From: Puniceicoccales bacterium | Lineage (GTDB): Bacteria > Verrucomicrobiota > Verrucomicrobiia > Opitutales > JAIRKQ01 | DNA length: 32,448 bases | Direction: 5' to 3' | Assembly: GCA_031279395.1 (NCBI GenBank) | Contig: JAITIO010000054.1 | Coordinates: 1 to 32,448, forward strand | Shown: positions 7,991 through 17,137 of the stretch, piece by piece | How positions within the stretch are numbered: the first letter of the stretch is position 1 | Layout: every line of letters starts with the position of its first letter | Position numbers and translations under genes: made by a program | Notes under the pieces: generated by a model | Databases searched by the model: none | Told to the model about the DNA's origin: nothing | What the model saw: the letters and a program-made list of their open reading frames with translations, nothing else

Positions 7991-10348
7991 GTGATGAAAA
8001 AGAAAAAGAAAAAGGGGGGTATTCTGCTTTTTGTATTAGTTTGCATAGGTATCTTTGGTGCCATGTTGATAAAGTTTTTAGGCGCCACAACCCCTAGAAG
8101 GATTTTTTATAACAGTGCCGTATGCTCCTATGGTTTTTTAGACAATTCCCAAAATTTACATGGTCTCCTTGAACTTGAATCGGAATCAATGAAAAATTCG
8201 ACATTGGCATACATAAAGGGCAGGACCGAACTAATGCTTAGTAGTGTACCTCTCATATGGAATGAGGATGCGTTGAATAAGTTAAGGGAAACATTGAACA
8301 ATTCCTCAAAAAGATACTGGGAAATGGCAGGAGAAAATTTCATCCAAGACTTCTGGGAGATAGCGATGGAAGCGCAATCAAAGGATTCGCAATATGATAA
8401 AACACGGAAAATGTATCAAAGTGTTAAGCGGGTATCCATATTACCCACGTGGTCAATGTGCAAAGATCAAGAAGAGCTCATAGTGAAAAACATACTAGCG
8501 CTTTCCTCTAATGCTACAAAAAAAACACTTGAAAACATTTCCAAACTGTTACAGGAATTAGAGCGATTAAATTATTCATTGTCGAACCCTAGATATATTG
8601 ACGAGAGATTTAGGTCAACAGAAATCAAGGAAATACAAAAAATACTGTCAGATGTATTTAACAATAAACGTGCGCAATGGCAAGAAGGAGTGATAAATCT
8701 GAAAAATGAAAGTATATATAGGAATCAATTCAAAGAAAAAATAACCAGGTTAATGGAAAAGTTAAAACCGCCGCAGGAGGAAAGGTTGAAAGAATTAGTG
8801 TCTCTCAGAAAAATAGAGCAAAGTTTGGCTGGCAAAGATAGCATTGACGCAAATACTTGGCAAGAAATAAAGGAACTGTTAAGCATAGAGAAGAGTTTGC
8901 CGCAAGTAGATCAGTCCAAAAAGAACTTTCTAAAAGAACTGGAACAAAAGCTCTACTCTAATGGGCGAGCACGATCTCAAACATCAGAAGAAGTAAGCCA
9001 TATTAGGAGTGAAATTTTAAAAATATTTCAAAATTCAATTAAAGATGCATTGAAGCAGGAAAACTTCGAAAATAACGGATCCCAAAAAGATGGCTCATTA
9101 AGACAATTGGAGGAAGATATTCAATCCGAATGGTTTTTAAATACGTTTACAAGTTTGTTCCCGAACAAAAACATAGCCGCTAATTTACAAAATTGGGAAA
9201 AGAAATCAGAAGAAAAACTATCTAATGACTTACAAAATATTCTGAACTCTATAAACTCAGATCTAGTCAATAAATTGAAAGATTTAGCAACGGCTTATGA
9301 CAACAGAATAAGTGACAAAAACTATCAACAGGTGAGAAACTTAGTAAAAGAAAGTAGAGACTTCAATGAAATTCTTTCTTCGCATAAAGATGTGAACAGA
9401 TTGCAATCTGTTTTTGCGATGACAAAGATGGCGGGAGGTGGTACATTAGAGGTTGACATTAATGGTTATAAAAAAAATTTTAATGTGGAAAGCGTCGTTA
9501 AGATTGTTATGTTGGATAACAAACTTCCACTGACCGTGAAATTTAAAAGTGAGGTAAAAGAAGCAATCGGATTAATTTTCCAGGACTTTAATATCGATGA
9601 AAAAGAAATAGCATCATTTTGGGACGATCTTGAAAAGATTATAGATGTATTAGGCAAACCAGATAGCATCTACAAACCAGGAATCCCTTCGCGTACAGAA
9701 CTTAAGGAAAAAGAATTGGAATATTCCCGTATGATAATCGAAGACTTCAGAGATACAAAACGTGATCTAGATATAAATATTTTTAGAGAGTTCTCTTCTT
9801 GGAAAGCGATCTTTAAAGATAAAGACCCGAATATCGAAATTGCCATTTTGCATTATTTGGGTGCAAGTTTAACCTTTGCAAATGATATCGATAGTATAAA
9901 TTTTTATGCAGCCAGCGAATTTGTCCGACGGGCTCTAGTATATACTTTACCACTACGGCCAGAAATAAGCAATCAACAAAAGCAAGCAGCCAACTTACCA
10001 AGCTCGAAAGATCCTGAAACAATCAGACAAGAGATGTTTAAAATATTTAATTACGGACTTCAAGAGGGCAATAATGATCCAACTAAGCTCAGAGAAAATA
10101 AGGAAACAATTCGAAAAATATTGCAATTACTGCATGAAGCTAAAGTTGCCAACTTCCCAGAAGATTCAAATGGGGATATAGATGTGTTGTATTCGTACAG
10201 TAAGGCCATACGAATTATTGTATTAGTGCGAGATAAGGACTATAAAATACCACTTAATCGTATCACAAATTATCATTGTAAGATAGAGTATGTGGGGAAT
10301 GGTAAACACGGCAGAAATAACACTGTTCAAACGATTGAAGAACTTTAA
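7991..10348 (+). CDS. Hypothetical membrane-anchored, coiled-coil-rich protein (about 785 aa)
   Basis: Long ORF. Poly-Lys N-terminus MMKKKKKKGG followed by one hydrophobic segment ILLFVLVCIGIFGAMLIKFLG, then a long charged K/E-rich region. GGGAG-type SD just upstream; start GTG 7991 or ATG 7994. Confidence 0.85.
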   Translation: MMKKKKKKGGILLFVLVCIGIFGAMLIKFLGATTPRRIFYNSAVCSYGFLDNSQNLHGLLELESESMKNSTLAYIKGRTELMLSSVPLIWNEDALNKLRETLNNSSKRYWEMAGENFIQDFWEIAMEAQSKDSQYDKTRKMYQSVKRVSILPTWSMCKDQEELIVKNILALSSNATKKTLENISKLLQELERLNYSLSNPRYIDERFRSTEIKEIQKILSDVFNNKRAQWQEGVINLKNESIYRNQFKEKITRLMEKLKPPQEERLKELVSLRKIEQSLAGKDSIDANTWQEIKELLSIEKSLPQVDQSKKNFLKELEQKLYSNGRARSQTSEEVSHIRSEILKIFQNSIKDALKQENFENNGSQKDGSLRQLEEDIQSEWFLNTFTSLFPNKNIAANLQNWEKKSEEKLSNDLQNILNSINSDLVNKLKDLATAYDNRISDKNYQQVRNLVKESRDFNEILSSHKDVNRLQSVFAMTKMAGGGTLEVDINGYKKNFNVESVVKIVMLDNKLPLTVKFKSEVKEAIGLIFQDFNIDEKEIASFWDDLEKIIDVLGKPDSIYKPGIPSRTELKEKELEYSRMIIEDFRDTKRDLDINIFREFSSWKAIFKDKDPNIEIAILHYLGASLTFANDIDSINFYAASEFVRRALVYTLPLRPEISNQQKQAANLPSSKDPETIRQEMFKIFNYGLQEGNNDPTKLRENKETIRKILQLLHEAKVANFPEDSNGDIDVLYSYSKAIRIIVLVRDKDYKIPLNRITNYHCKIEYVGNGKHGRNNTVQTIEEL

Positions 10349-10364
10349 ATAACAGCTTGGATCG

Positions 10365-11348
10365 ATGAGTATTTTAGTAATAGGAGCAGCGGGATTTGTT
10401 GGTAGCCATCTGGTGAAGAGATTGGGGATGTTGGGCCATCGTGTCTGTGGCATGGACATAGATAATGTGCGAGCTAAACAGGTATTGGCATCAAATATTC
10501 CATTCTACTGCCATGATTTCGGGGCGCAATCTTCCCTCCAAAATGTCTTTAGACAGGAAAATGTCGAAATGGTCATTCAATGTGCCGGAAAATCCATCGT
10601 GGAAGATTCAGTCATAGACCCAATGTCGTACTATACGAATAATGTCCTCTGTAATGTATTTCTACTGGATACTTTGCTGAAGTCGAATATTACCAAAATA
10701 ATGTATGTCTCTTCAGCCGCTGTTTTTGGGGAAATTGAAAAAATGCCAATTACCCAACAAACGATTCGCAATCCCATAAATCCACTAGGCAATACGCAGT
10801 TATTTGTCGAAAATATGTTGGAAGCTTTTAGAATATCCCATGGTCTAAGCTACGCAATTGTTAGAGCGTCAAATATCACCGGGATGAGCGAAGTAGAAAA
10901 TGAATACTTCATACAAAACTTAGGAACTGGCCTTATTCCAAACCTTTTGAAGTATATTTTGGGACAAATAGACGCAGTAAATATTTTTGGGACTTCCCAC
11001 GATACCATTGACTTGACAGCTGAACGAGATTACATACACGTGGACGACTTTTGCAATGCCTGCGTTAACGTGATGCCCAAACTATCAGTTCGTGGTGAAG
11101 GGATAGCCTATAACGTCGGGAGTGGTAAAAAATATTCCGTCAGAGAAGTAATCACAATGGCCGAACAACTGTTTGGAACCACCATTAAGACAATCGAAGG
11201 ATCTTCTCGGATTGGCGACCCTTCGCGCCTATACTTCGATATCAATAGGGCTAGGAGTGAATTGGATTGGTATCCAAAATATGACTCCTTGGAGCTGATA
11301 TTGAAAACAATGCTCTCATATTACCTAGCCCGTCGACAAAACCGCTAG
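10365..11348 (+). CDS. NAD-dependent epimerase/dehydratase family protein (extended SDR, GalE-like) with non-canonical YxxxK site
   Basis: GAAGFVGSHLVKRL Rossmann motif, YVSSAAVFGE, RDYIHVDDFCNA, YNVGSGKKYSVREVI, and RIGDPSRLYFDINRARSELDWYPKY. Confidence 0.9.
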   Translation: MSILVIGAAGFVGSHLVKRLGMLGHRVCGMDIDNVRAKQVLASNIPFYCHDFGAQSSLQNVFRQENVEMVIQCAGKSIVEDSVIDPMSYYTNNVLCNVFLLDTLLKSNITKIMYVSSAAVFGEIEKMPITQQTIRNPINPLGNTQLFVENMLEAFRISHGLSYAIVRASNITGMSEVENEYFIQNLGTGLIPNLLKYILGQIDAVNIFGTSHDTIDLTAERDYIHVDDFCNACVNVMPKLSVRGEGIAYNVGSGKKYSVREVITMAEQLFGTTIKTIEGSSRIGDPSRLYFDINRARSELDWYPKYDSLELILKTMLSYYLARRQNR

Positions 11349-11371
11349 ATGTATAGCGGAACATTTATCCA

Positions 11372-11716
11372 TCACTTTCCATACTCTGCACTTACGGAAG
11401 GATTGGTTTGTAAATTTGCCCCACTTGGATTGCCATGGACTATAACTGCCTTCAGTATGTTACTATCCAGTTTTTGTCGTTCAGGGTCGGATTTTTCCAG
11501 AGCTTCCTGTTTGTTTTCAAAAGCTTTTGTTCCCGGACGGGTTTCATCTGTGACTTCCCTACTAACATGCTGCGTGCTCCCAACATCATTTTGTGGAATA
11601 TTTGGGTTTGCTATAGGGTTTATCTTCATATCTCCCACCACACCTGTTGGTCCAGGCGTGGTAACATTTGCATCTATCTGACTAGTATTCGTACTAGAAA
11701 TTCCTATGTTTGACAT
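11372..11716 (-). CDS. Hypothetical small hydrophilic, probably disordered protein (114 aa)
   Basis: Strong SD AAGGAGG-attgag-ATG on the minus strand. Product is Ser/Thr/Asn/Pro-rich and lacks Cys and Trp. Confidence 0.7.
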   Translation of the reverse strand: MSNIGISSTNTSQIDANVTTPGPTGVVGDMKINPIANPNIPQNDVGSTQHVSREVTDETRPGTKAFENKQEALEKSDPERQKLDSNILKAVIVHGNPSGANLQTNPSVSAEYGK

Positions 11717-11924
11717 CTCAATCCTCCTTGCTAAAGTTCTATTCTATTAAAGATATTTGGTAAAAAAATTTTTGCAACAAAAATTTTGATGTTTGGGTGT
11801 ATATTACTTCATCCCACGTTTACAAGGAATCCTATCCTGATTTCACTGAAAATGTCCGCAAGCGATACAATAATATTTTTAGAAAAGTATGGCATTGTAG
11901 ATTTTTTTGTGGTAAAAAATAATC

Positions 11925-13100
11925 ATGTGTCCCCTAATATATAATACCATAGATCCGCATGGATTCACCGAACCAGCCTCATTGACCACTGAGACGTGTC
12001 AACATTTAAAATTGGCCCTGTATCAAGGAAGTTATAGTAAAAATGCTGAAACTTTGGAAGTACGCTGGTTAGCCGATGATGTTCACAAACGAATTGGGAA
12101 TTTTTACCACCAAAGTGACAATTATATCGATATTGTTGGAAACGATGCACATCCCAACAATGTTGACCTAGTATATACGTTGAAAAACAAACTTTTGGAA
12201 GAAAAATCATCATTTATTAGGACATATCAATTGCTTACCGATGAAAATGTTTATCGGCTGTTTGTTGAAAAAATCAAGATAACAGAGAAAACTGAAGCGG
12301 AGGTAAAATTTGTTGGATGTCTTTTCATGATGCCAGAGTGTGAAAATGACGAAGGAGAAGGAGATATTATCAGGCAACAACTCCTTGAAAATCTACGAAA
12401 AGAACGGGAAATCAATCAGGTAAAAGATCTATTTGTAAACATGGTATCCCACGAAATGCGCACTCCTTTAGCGGTTATACAGGGAGCGGTTGATCTGGTC
12501 GAACACTGCAATGATAAGTTGAGCGATGGCGATAGAAAAAATTATATCCAATCAATAAAAAGAGCAATCCTGCGGATGACACGCACGATGGATACGGTGT
12601 TGATCTTAGCCAAAGTACAGAGTAATCAGCTATCGTTCCAACCGTTAAGTTCCGATGTGGTGGTGTTTTGTAAAAATATAATTAACGAAATTGAAAATCT
12701 CAACGAAGGGAGGAAAATTGTGCTTCAAATATCAAAATCATTTCCGCGGAGTATAGACATAGATACGACACTTCTTTACCACATCGTTTCTAATCTGCTA
12801 AACAATGCGATAAAATATTCCGATCCTATGACATTGGTATATTTAAACTTGGTCTTCGATAAAGAAACGTTGACCATTTACGTCAAGGACTTTGGCATAG
12901 GTATTCCACTCAAAGAAATGAAGGGGATATTTAAATTATTCCATCGTGGGTCTAATGCGAAAGGTCGCAAGGGTATGGGGATTGGTATGTTTATCGTTAA
13001 ACATTGTATCGCATTGCACAATGGAAGCATAGAGGTTGAATCCAAGGAACATGAAGGAACAGTCTTTCGGGTAAAGCTGCCAATTGCGCATCAAAATTAG
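11925..13100 (+). CDS. Soluble sensor histidine kinase
   Basis: H-box VSHEMRTPLAVIQG, N-box NLLNNAIKYS, G boxes KDFGIGIP and GMGIGMFIVKHC. No obvious TM segment or receiver domain. Confidence 0.92.
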   Translation: MCPLIYNTIDPHGFTEPASLTTETCQHLKLALYQGSYSKNAETLEVRWLADDVHKRIGNFYHQSDNYIDIVGNDAHPNNVDLVYTLKNKLLEEKSSFIRTYQLLTDENVYRLFVEKIKITEKTEAEVKFVGCLFMMPECENDEGEGDIIRQQLLENLRKEREINQVKDLFVNMVSHEMRTPLAVIQGAVDLVEHCNDKLSDGDRKNYIQSIKRAILRMTRTMDTVLILAKVQSNQLSFQPLSSDVVVFCKNIINEIENLNEGRKIVLQISKSFPRSIDIDTTLLYHIVSNLLNNAIKYSDPMTLVYLNLVFDKETLTIYVKDFGIGIPLKEMKGIFKLFHRGSNAKGRKGMGIGMFIVKHCIALHNGSIEVESKEHEGTVFRVKLPIAHQN

Positions 13101-13249
13101 ATAACTCCTCAAACACACGGACCGACAATATTTTTTCTCTTTGAAAACAAAAAGTTATAAAATGTTGCCTATGCCATCAAAATTTGTTTGATATCTCGTG
13201 GGAATGGCGGTGGTATTAGTTTTTGCGTTCGTTTTCTAATCTCCTTAAA

Positions 13250-14626
13250 ATGTCGTCAAATAAAAACATCAAAGACAGGAAAGCACCTCTTAGGCACTAT
13301 ACCTTTGAGGAGTTGCAGAATTGTGCCGAAAACGATTTTAAAAATTTGAACGCCATCAAGTTGGCAAGAACTCCTCCCCATGAGATAGGTGCTTGGCTTG
13401 AAAGGCTCTCGCAGGAAGAAAGAGAAATAGTTTTACGCAAGCTATCCGTCGACGATGTAACCGAAGTTTTGGCAGAAATGAACGTTTCCGATTCGGCCGA
13501 AATCATTTCTGAAATGCGAGATGCCAAAGCCATAAAGATTTTGAGCTCCCTTGCTCCGGATGATGCCGCAGATTTACTAGGTGAATTGGAAGACGACGTA
13601 AGAGAACGGCTGATGGCTAAAATGCCATCGCAGGTTGCCACAACCTTGCGTAACCTGTTGACCTACGATCCGAATACTGCGGGAGGTGTCATGACTCCCC
13701 ATGTTGCCGCCTTGGAAATAGACATGACGGTCGACGAAGCCATTGAGTTTTTGAGGGAAAACAAGGATGTAGCGGAGAATGTGGAAAGTTTGTATGTCAC
13801 CGATGATAAAAGACATTTGGTCGGAGTTTTAAACATACAAAAATTGCTATGGACCGATCCTCATGCTAAGATTGGTGACTTGATGTGTAATGAAGTCGAG
13901 GGCATTTGTTCCTTGGAGCAGGATAAGGAAACAGTCGCCCATATGATGGCGAAAAATCACTTCAACACACTGCCTGTTGTCGATGGGCAGCACCGATTGA
14001 TCGGCATTGTTACCCACGATGACGTTATTGATATTTTGCGAGAGGAAGCAACGGAAGATATCCAAAAGTTGCATGGAGCGGGTGGAGATGAAAGTATTCA
14101 TGACAGTGTATCCTATAGTATTTTTAGGCGTACACCATGGCTGGTGATAAATTTGTGTATCGCATTTGTGACGGCTGGTGTTATTCGTATTTTTGAACAA
14201 AGGATTGCCCAGTGCACTGTGCTGGCAGTTTTCATGGTAATGATAACCGGACTAAGCGGAAATTCTGGAGCCCAAACATTAGCAATCTCAATCAGAGGCC
14301 TCGCCTTGGGCGAGTATCACAATAGGGATTCACTAAAGGTCGTACTTCGAGAAACTTTAAAAGGGTTTCTCAATGGTATTGTCATAGGTTTTATCGCACT
14401 AGTCGTGACAGGTATTTGGTCTCAAAACATAAGAGTTGGGATGGTAGTTTTTTTTGCAATGATTCTCAATATGGGACTATCCGGCTTCGTTGGATCACTT
14501 ATCCCGATATTTTTAACGCGCATCAAATGTGACCCCGCCCAAAGTTCATACATTTTTCTTACCTCCATAACCGATATTGCTGGAATGTTCATTTTTCTAG
14601 GAATCGGATCATATTTTTTGCTCTAG
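13250..14626 (+). CDS. mgtE: Magnesium transporter MgtE
   Basis: MgtE N-terminal repeat region, LTYDPNTAGGVMTP, CBS-type domains (VNVESLYVTDDKRHLVGVLNI-like, NTLPVVDGQHRLIGIVTHDD), and C-terminal TM domain with LSGNSGAQTLAISIRGLALGE. The track start at 13223 is a TTG; the ATG at 13250 is preferred. Confidence 0.95.
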   Translation: MSSNKNIKDRKAPLRHYTFEELQNCAENDFKNLNAIKLARTPPHEIGAWLERLSQEEREIVLRKLSVDDVTEVLAEMNVSDSAEIISEMRDAKAIKILSSLAPDDAADLLGELEDDVRERLMAKMPSQVATTLRNLLTYDPNTAGGVMTPHVAALEIDMTVDEAIEFLRENKDVAENVESLYVTDDKRHLVGVLNIQKLLWTDPHAKIGDLMCNEVEGICSLEQDKETVAHMMAKNHFNTLPVVDGQHRLIGIVTHDDVIDILREEATEDIQKLHGAGGDESIHDSVSYSIFRRTPWLVINLCIAFVTAGVIRIFEQRIAQCTVLAVFMVMITGLSGNSGAQTLAISIRGLALGEYHNRDSLKVVLRETLKGFLNGIVIGFIALVVTGIWSQNIRVGMVVFFAMILNMGLSGFVGSLIPIFLTRIKCDPAQSSYIFLTSITDIAGMFIFLGIGSYFLL

Positions 14627-14643
14627 GTGTTTCGTTTTACATT

Positions 14644-15234
14644 TTGTCTTCGAATAGGATGAAACAGATCGCCCAGGATTTGAATTTAAAAGCAACGGCG
14701 GATTCCACATTTTGTAAAATTTTTCCAAAACTCTGCAATTGGTTCGGTAAGTATATCCTATCCGGAAAACTTCGAGGGAAGGAACTGGAGATATATACTA
14801 TCAAATTTCTCAACATCAAACAATTTCCCCTGCGGCTTGTGGTGAAAAGCAATCTCGGGCTTGCCCAACCATTTCGCATTGTGGCTCGAAAAAGACCTTT
14901 TTTTATAAGCTTCCATAAAATTTTCGACGGAGATATATATTTTACAAACAACCCGATCCTGGATAGTAGATTACTATTTTCGACCGACCGACAGGACCTT
15001 TTAAATTTGATACTACAATATGACGAAGTTCAGGACCATCTCTATAATATTTGGAAGACGAGGAAATGCGATGGTACGCTGTCCGTAAATAATAATTTTA
15101 TCATATACCACGAACCATTTAGACTGATCACAAAAACAACCCGTGAAAGAATAAAAAACGTAACAAACCTGATTTGCGACATCACAGATATCATCAAACT
15201 GTCACGGAAATTTATAACCCGGGAGATGGAATAA
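14644..15234 (+). CDS. Hypothetical protein (196 aa), soluble
   Basis: Complete ORF directly downstream of mgtE with coding-like composition. Family not recognised with certainty. Confidence 0.65.
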   Translation: MSSNRMKQIAQDLNLKATADSTFCKIFPKLCNWFGKYILSGKLRGKELEIYTIKFLNIKQFPLRLVVKSNLGLAQPFRIVARKRPFFISFHKIFDGDIYFTNNPILDSRLLFSTDRQDLLNLILQYDEVQDHLYNIWKTRKCDGTLSVNNNFIIYHEPFRLITKTTRERIKNVTNLICDITDIIKLSRKFITREME

Positions 15235-15300
15235 ACCCTAATTATGCTACGAAATTGCATCCAAACTACATCTGCGTAGGGCTGATGGCATGGGTAAAAA

Positions 15301-16548
15301 TTACCTAAGCTTCATGTTTTGCATCAGGCTGATCATGGGCAAAAACATCGCAATTACGACGATACCGACAACAATGGCTAGAAATATTATGATAGCTGGC
15401 TCAATCAAAATTGTCAACAATGTTAATTGCTGTTCGATTTTTCGATCATATATTTCCGATATTTTTATAAATGCTTTGGCCAATCCCCTCGATTGTTCTC
15501 CCGCTAAAATCAGGCCATTGTCCGTTGCCGTAAGAAATTTGTTACCTCTGAAACTATCCGATAAGGTTTCTCCCTGAGTTATCTTCATTAAAACTTTTTC
15601 GAAGGTTTTTTTGCATTTACTGTTATCTATTATCCCAATTGACAATTGCAAGGCTTCCTGAAGTGGTACCCCAAATGACATCAACATCCCAATGGTTTTG
15701 AAAAAAGTATTGAGGTTCATGGCCAGGAATAACTTTCCGAAAATTGGCAGTTGGGTGCCAATGGCCAATTGATTTTTGAAAAATTTTTTACAAAAACAAA
15801 CTCTAAAAACTGCAGTGGCAGCTATGGCAAACAGTCCTATCATTCCCCAATGGTTGCCGATAAAATTACAAAAGTTTACCACCCGTTGGGTCAACCATGG
15901 AAGAGATCTGCCATTGGAACTTTGGGATGTAAAAATCATTTCAAACTTTGGAACAACAATTGTCATGAGCAAAATCAGTGCAATCCCAGCCACTATCAGT
16001 ACAATCGTTGGGTAAATTAGTGTCATTTTTACTTTTTGCCCAATGGACGATATTTTCTTACCAACTTCGGACATTTCCCGCAATGCGATTCCGGGACATC
16101 CTATTTTCTCTGCAGCCCTAACTGTTTTTATTTCGGTATCTGAAAAAAACTGACGGCAGCACATCATTCCTTCGGATAATGACATTCCGGCGGAAATTTT
16201 TCCCCTGAGGGAATGTATTATGCTGTAACTTGAGGAACCTTTTTTAAGTCCGATGGTCAATGTTGAAAGGCATTGTTCGATTGGTAACCCTGCCGTCAGC
16301 AACATTGCCAATTGTTCAAAAAATGCGTATTTCCAACTGGGTTGAATGTATCTTTTGCGGGAGAAAAGACTACGAATTTTCCCCATGTTTAAATTATTTC
16401 TCCTGGTCTTTGTTTCGCAACATTGCAATAGCTGAACATCGAATCCCCTATCTTTCAATTCCCGTTCGGCGAAGGTTTTACTGTCGGAAATAATTTCACC
16501 CCTAACGACCACATTGTGAGAATCTACGGCTAAAAACCTAAATCGCAT
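15301..16548 (-). CDS. gspF: Type II secretion/type IV pilus inner-membrane platform protein (GspF/PilC family)
   Basis: FFEQLAMLLTAGLPIEQCLSTL, LRGKISAGMSLSEGM, VGIVVIAMFLPMISLMQNM C-terminus, multiple TM segments. The track ORF to 16620 is probably over-extended; ATG at 16548 starts MRFRFLAVDSHN. Confidence 0.92.
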   Translation of the reverse strand: MRFRFLAVDSHNVVVRGEIISDSKTFAERELKDRGFDVQLLQCCETKTRRNNLNMGKIRSLFSRKRYIQPSWKYAFFEQLAMLLTAGLPIEQCLSTLTIGLKKGSSSYSIIHSLRGKISAGMSLSEGMMCCRQFFSDTEIKTVRAAEKIGCPGIALREMSEVGKKISSIGQKVKMTLIYPTIVLIVAGIALILLMTIVVPKFEMIFTSQSSNGRSLPWLTQRVVNFCNFIGNHWGMIGLFAIAATAVFRVCFCKKFFKNQLAIGTQLPIFGKLFLAMNLNTFFKTIGMLMSFGVPLQEALQLSIGIIDNSKCKKTFEKVLMKITQGETLSDSFRGNKFLTATDNGLILAGEQSRGLAKAFIKISEIYDRKIEQQLTLLTILIEPAIIIFLAIVVGIVVIAMFLPMISLMQNMKLR

Positions 16549-16854
16549 TGTCTCCAATTGTAGAAAATATTTTACAAAAATAAACTCATTTTGTGAAAAA
16601 TACTTCATGGCAAAAGTCACAAGATTTCGTCATACGCGCTGTTTCTCACTTCTCTGCTTAATTTGATGGTACCACTCGGAGGAAACACCATGGCTTTGCC
16701 AGCTTTTCTGCACATTGGTAAAAGTAAAAATTTTACAAAAAAAGACTTGCGATGGGAAGATTTTTCGTACAGGAATTACGTGTAATAACCAAAGAAAAAA
16801 TAATACGGGCAGAATCAATACTACAACAAGTCATGGGCGGACACTCGGAAAGAA

Positions 16855-17088
16855 ATGTCATCCCTAGAAAATGATAAACCGTCGGATACAACGGATTTGC
16901 ATGATTTCAGAGACAGTCCAAATCCTAGGCCATTTGGAACCAAAGAAGATACAACCGTACCACCACGTTTTCTGTCATTGAGAGACGTGGAAGCTCCCGC
17001 TCCCATGGTTATTCCTGTGGTTGCTCCTAGAGCTGAACCATGTCAAGTACTGATACATGGAATTGGGCTGGCATTTTTTGGCAATTAG
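16855..17088 (+). CDS. Possible short hydrophilic ORF (77 aa), uncertain
   Basis: ORF track only. Acidic/Pro-rich N-terminus MSSLENDKPSDTTDLHDF; overlaps an opposite-strand ORF. No strong SD. Confidence 0.25.
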   Translation: MSSLENDKPSDTTDLHDFRDSPNPRPFGTKEDTTVPPRFLSLRDVEAPAPMVIPVVAPRAEPCQVLIHGIGLAFFGN

Positions 17089-17137
17089 TCAATTCAAAGC
17101 CAGTCCCAGTCTGGGTTGGTCTCCAACGGAGCGAAAA

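Noticed and set aside
11349-11713. Plus-strand ORFs 11349..11681 and 11435..11713
   Set aside because: Opposite to the minus-strand 114-aa ORF that has a far better SD; no recognisable features.
16821-17006. Minus-strand 61-aa Gly/Ser-rich ORF
   Set aside because: Overlaps an equally weak plus-strand ORF; neither has convincing initiation signals.
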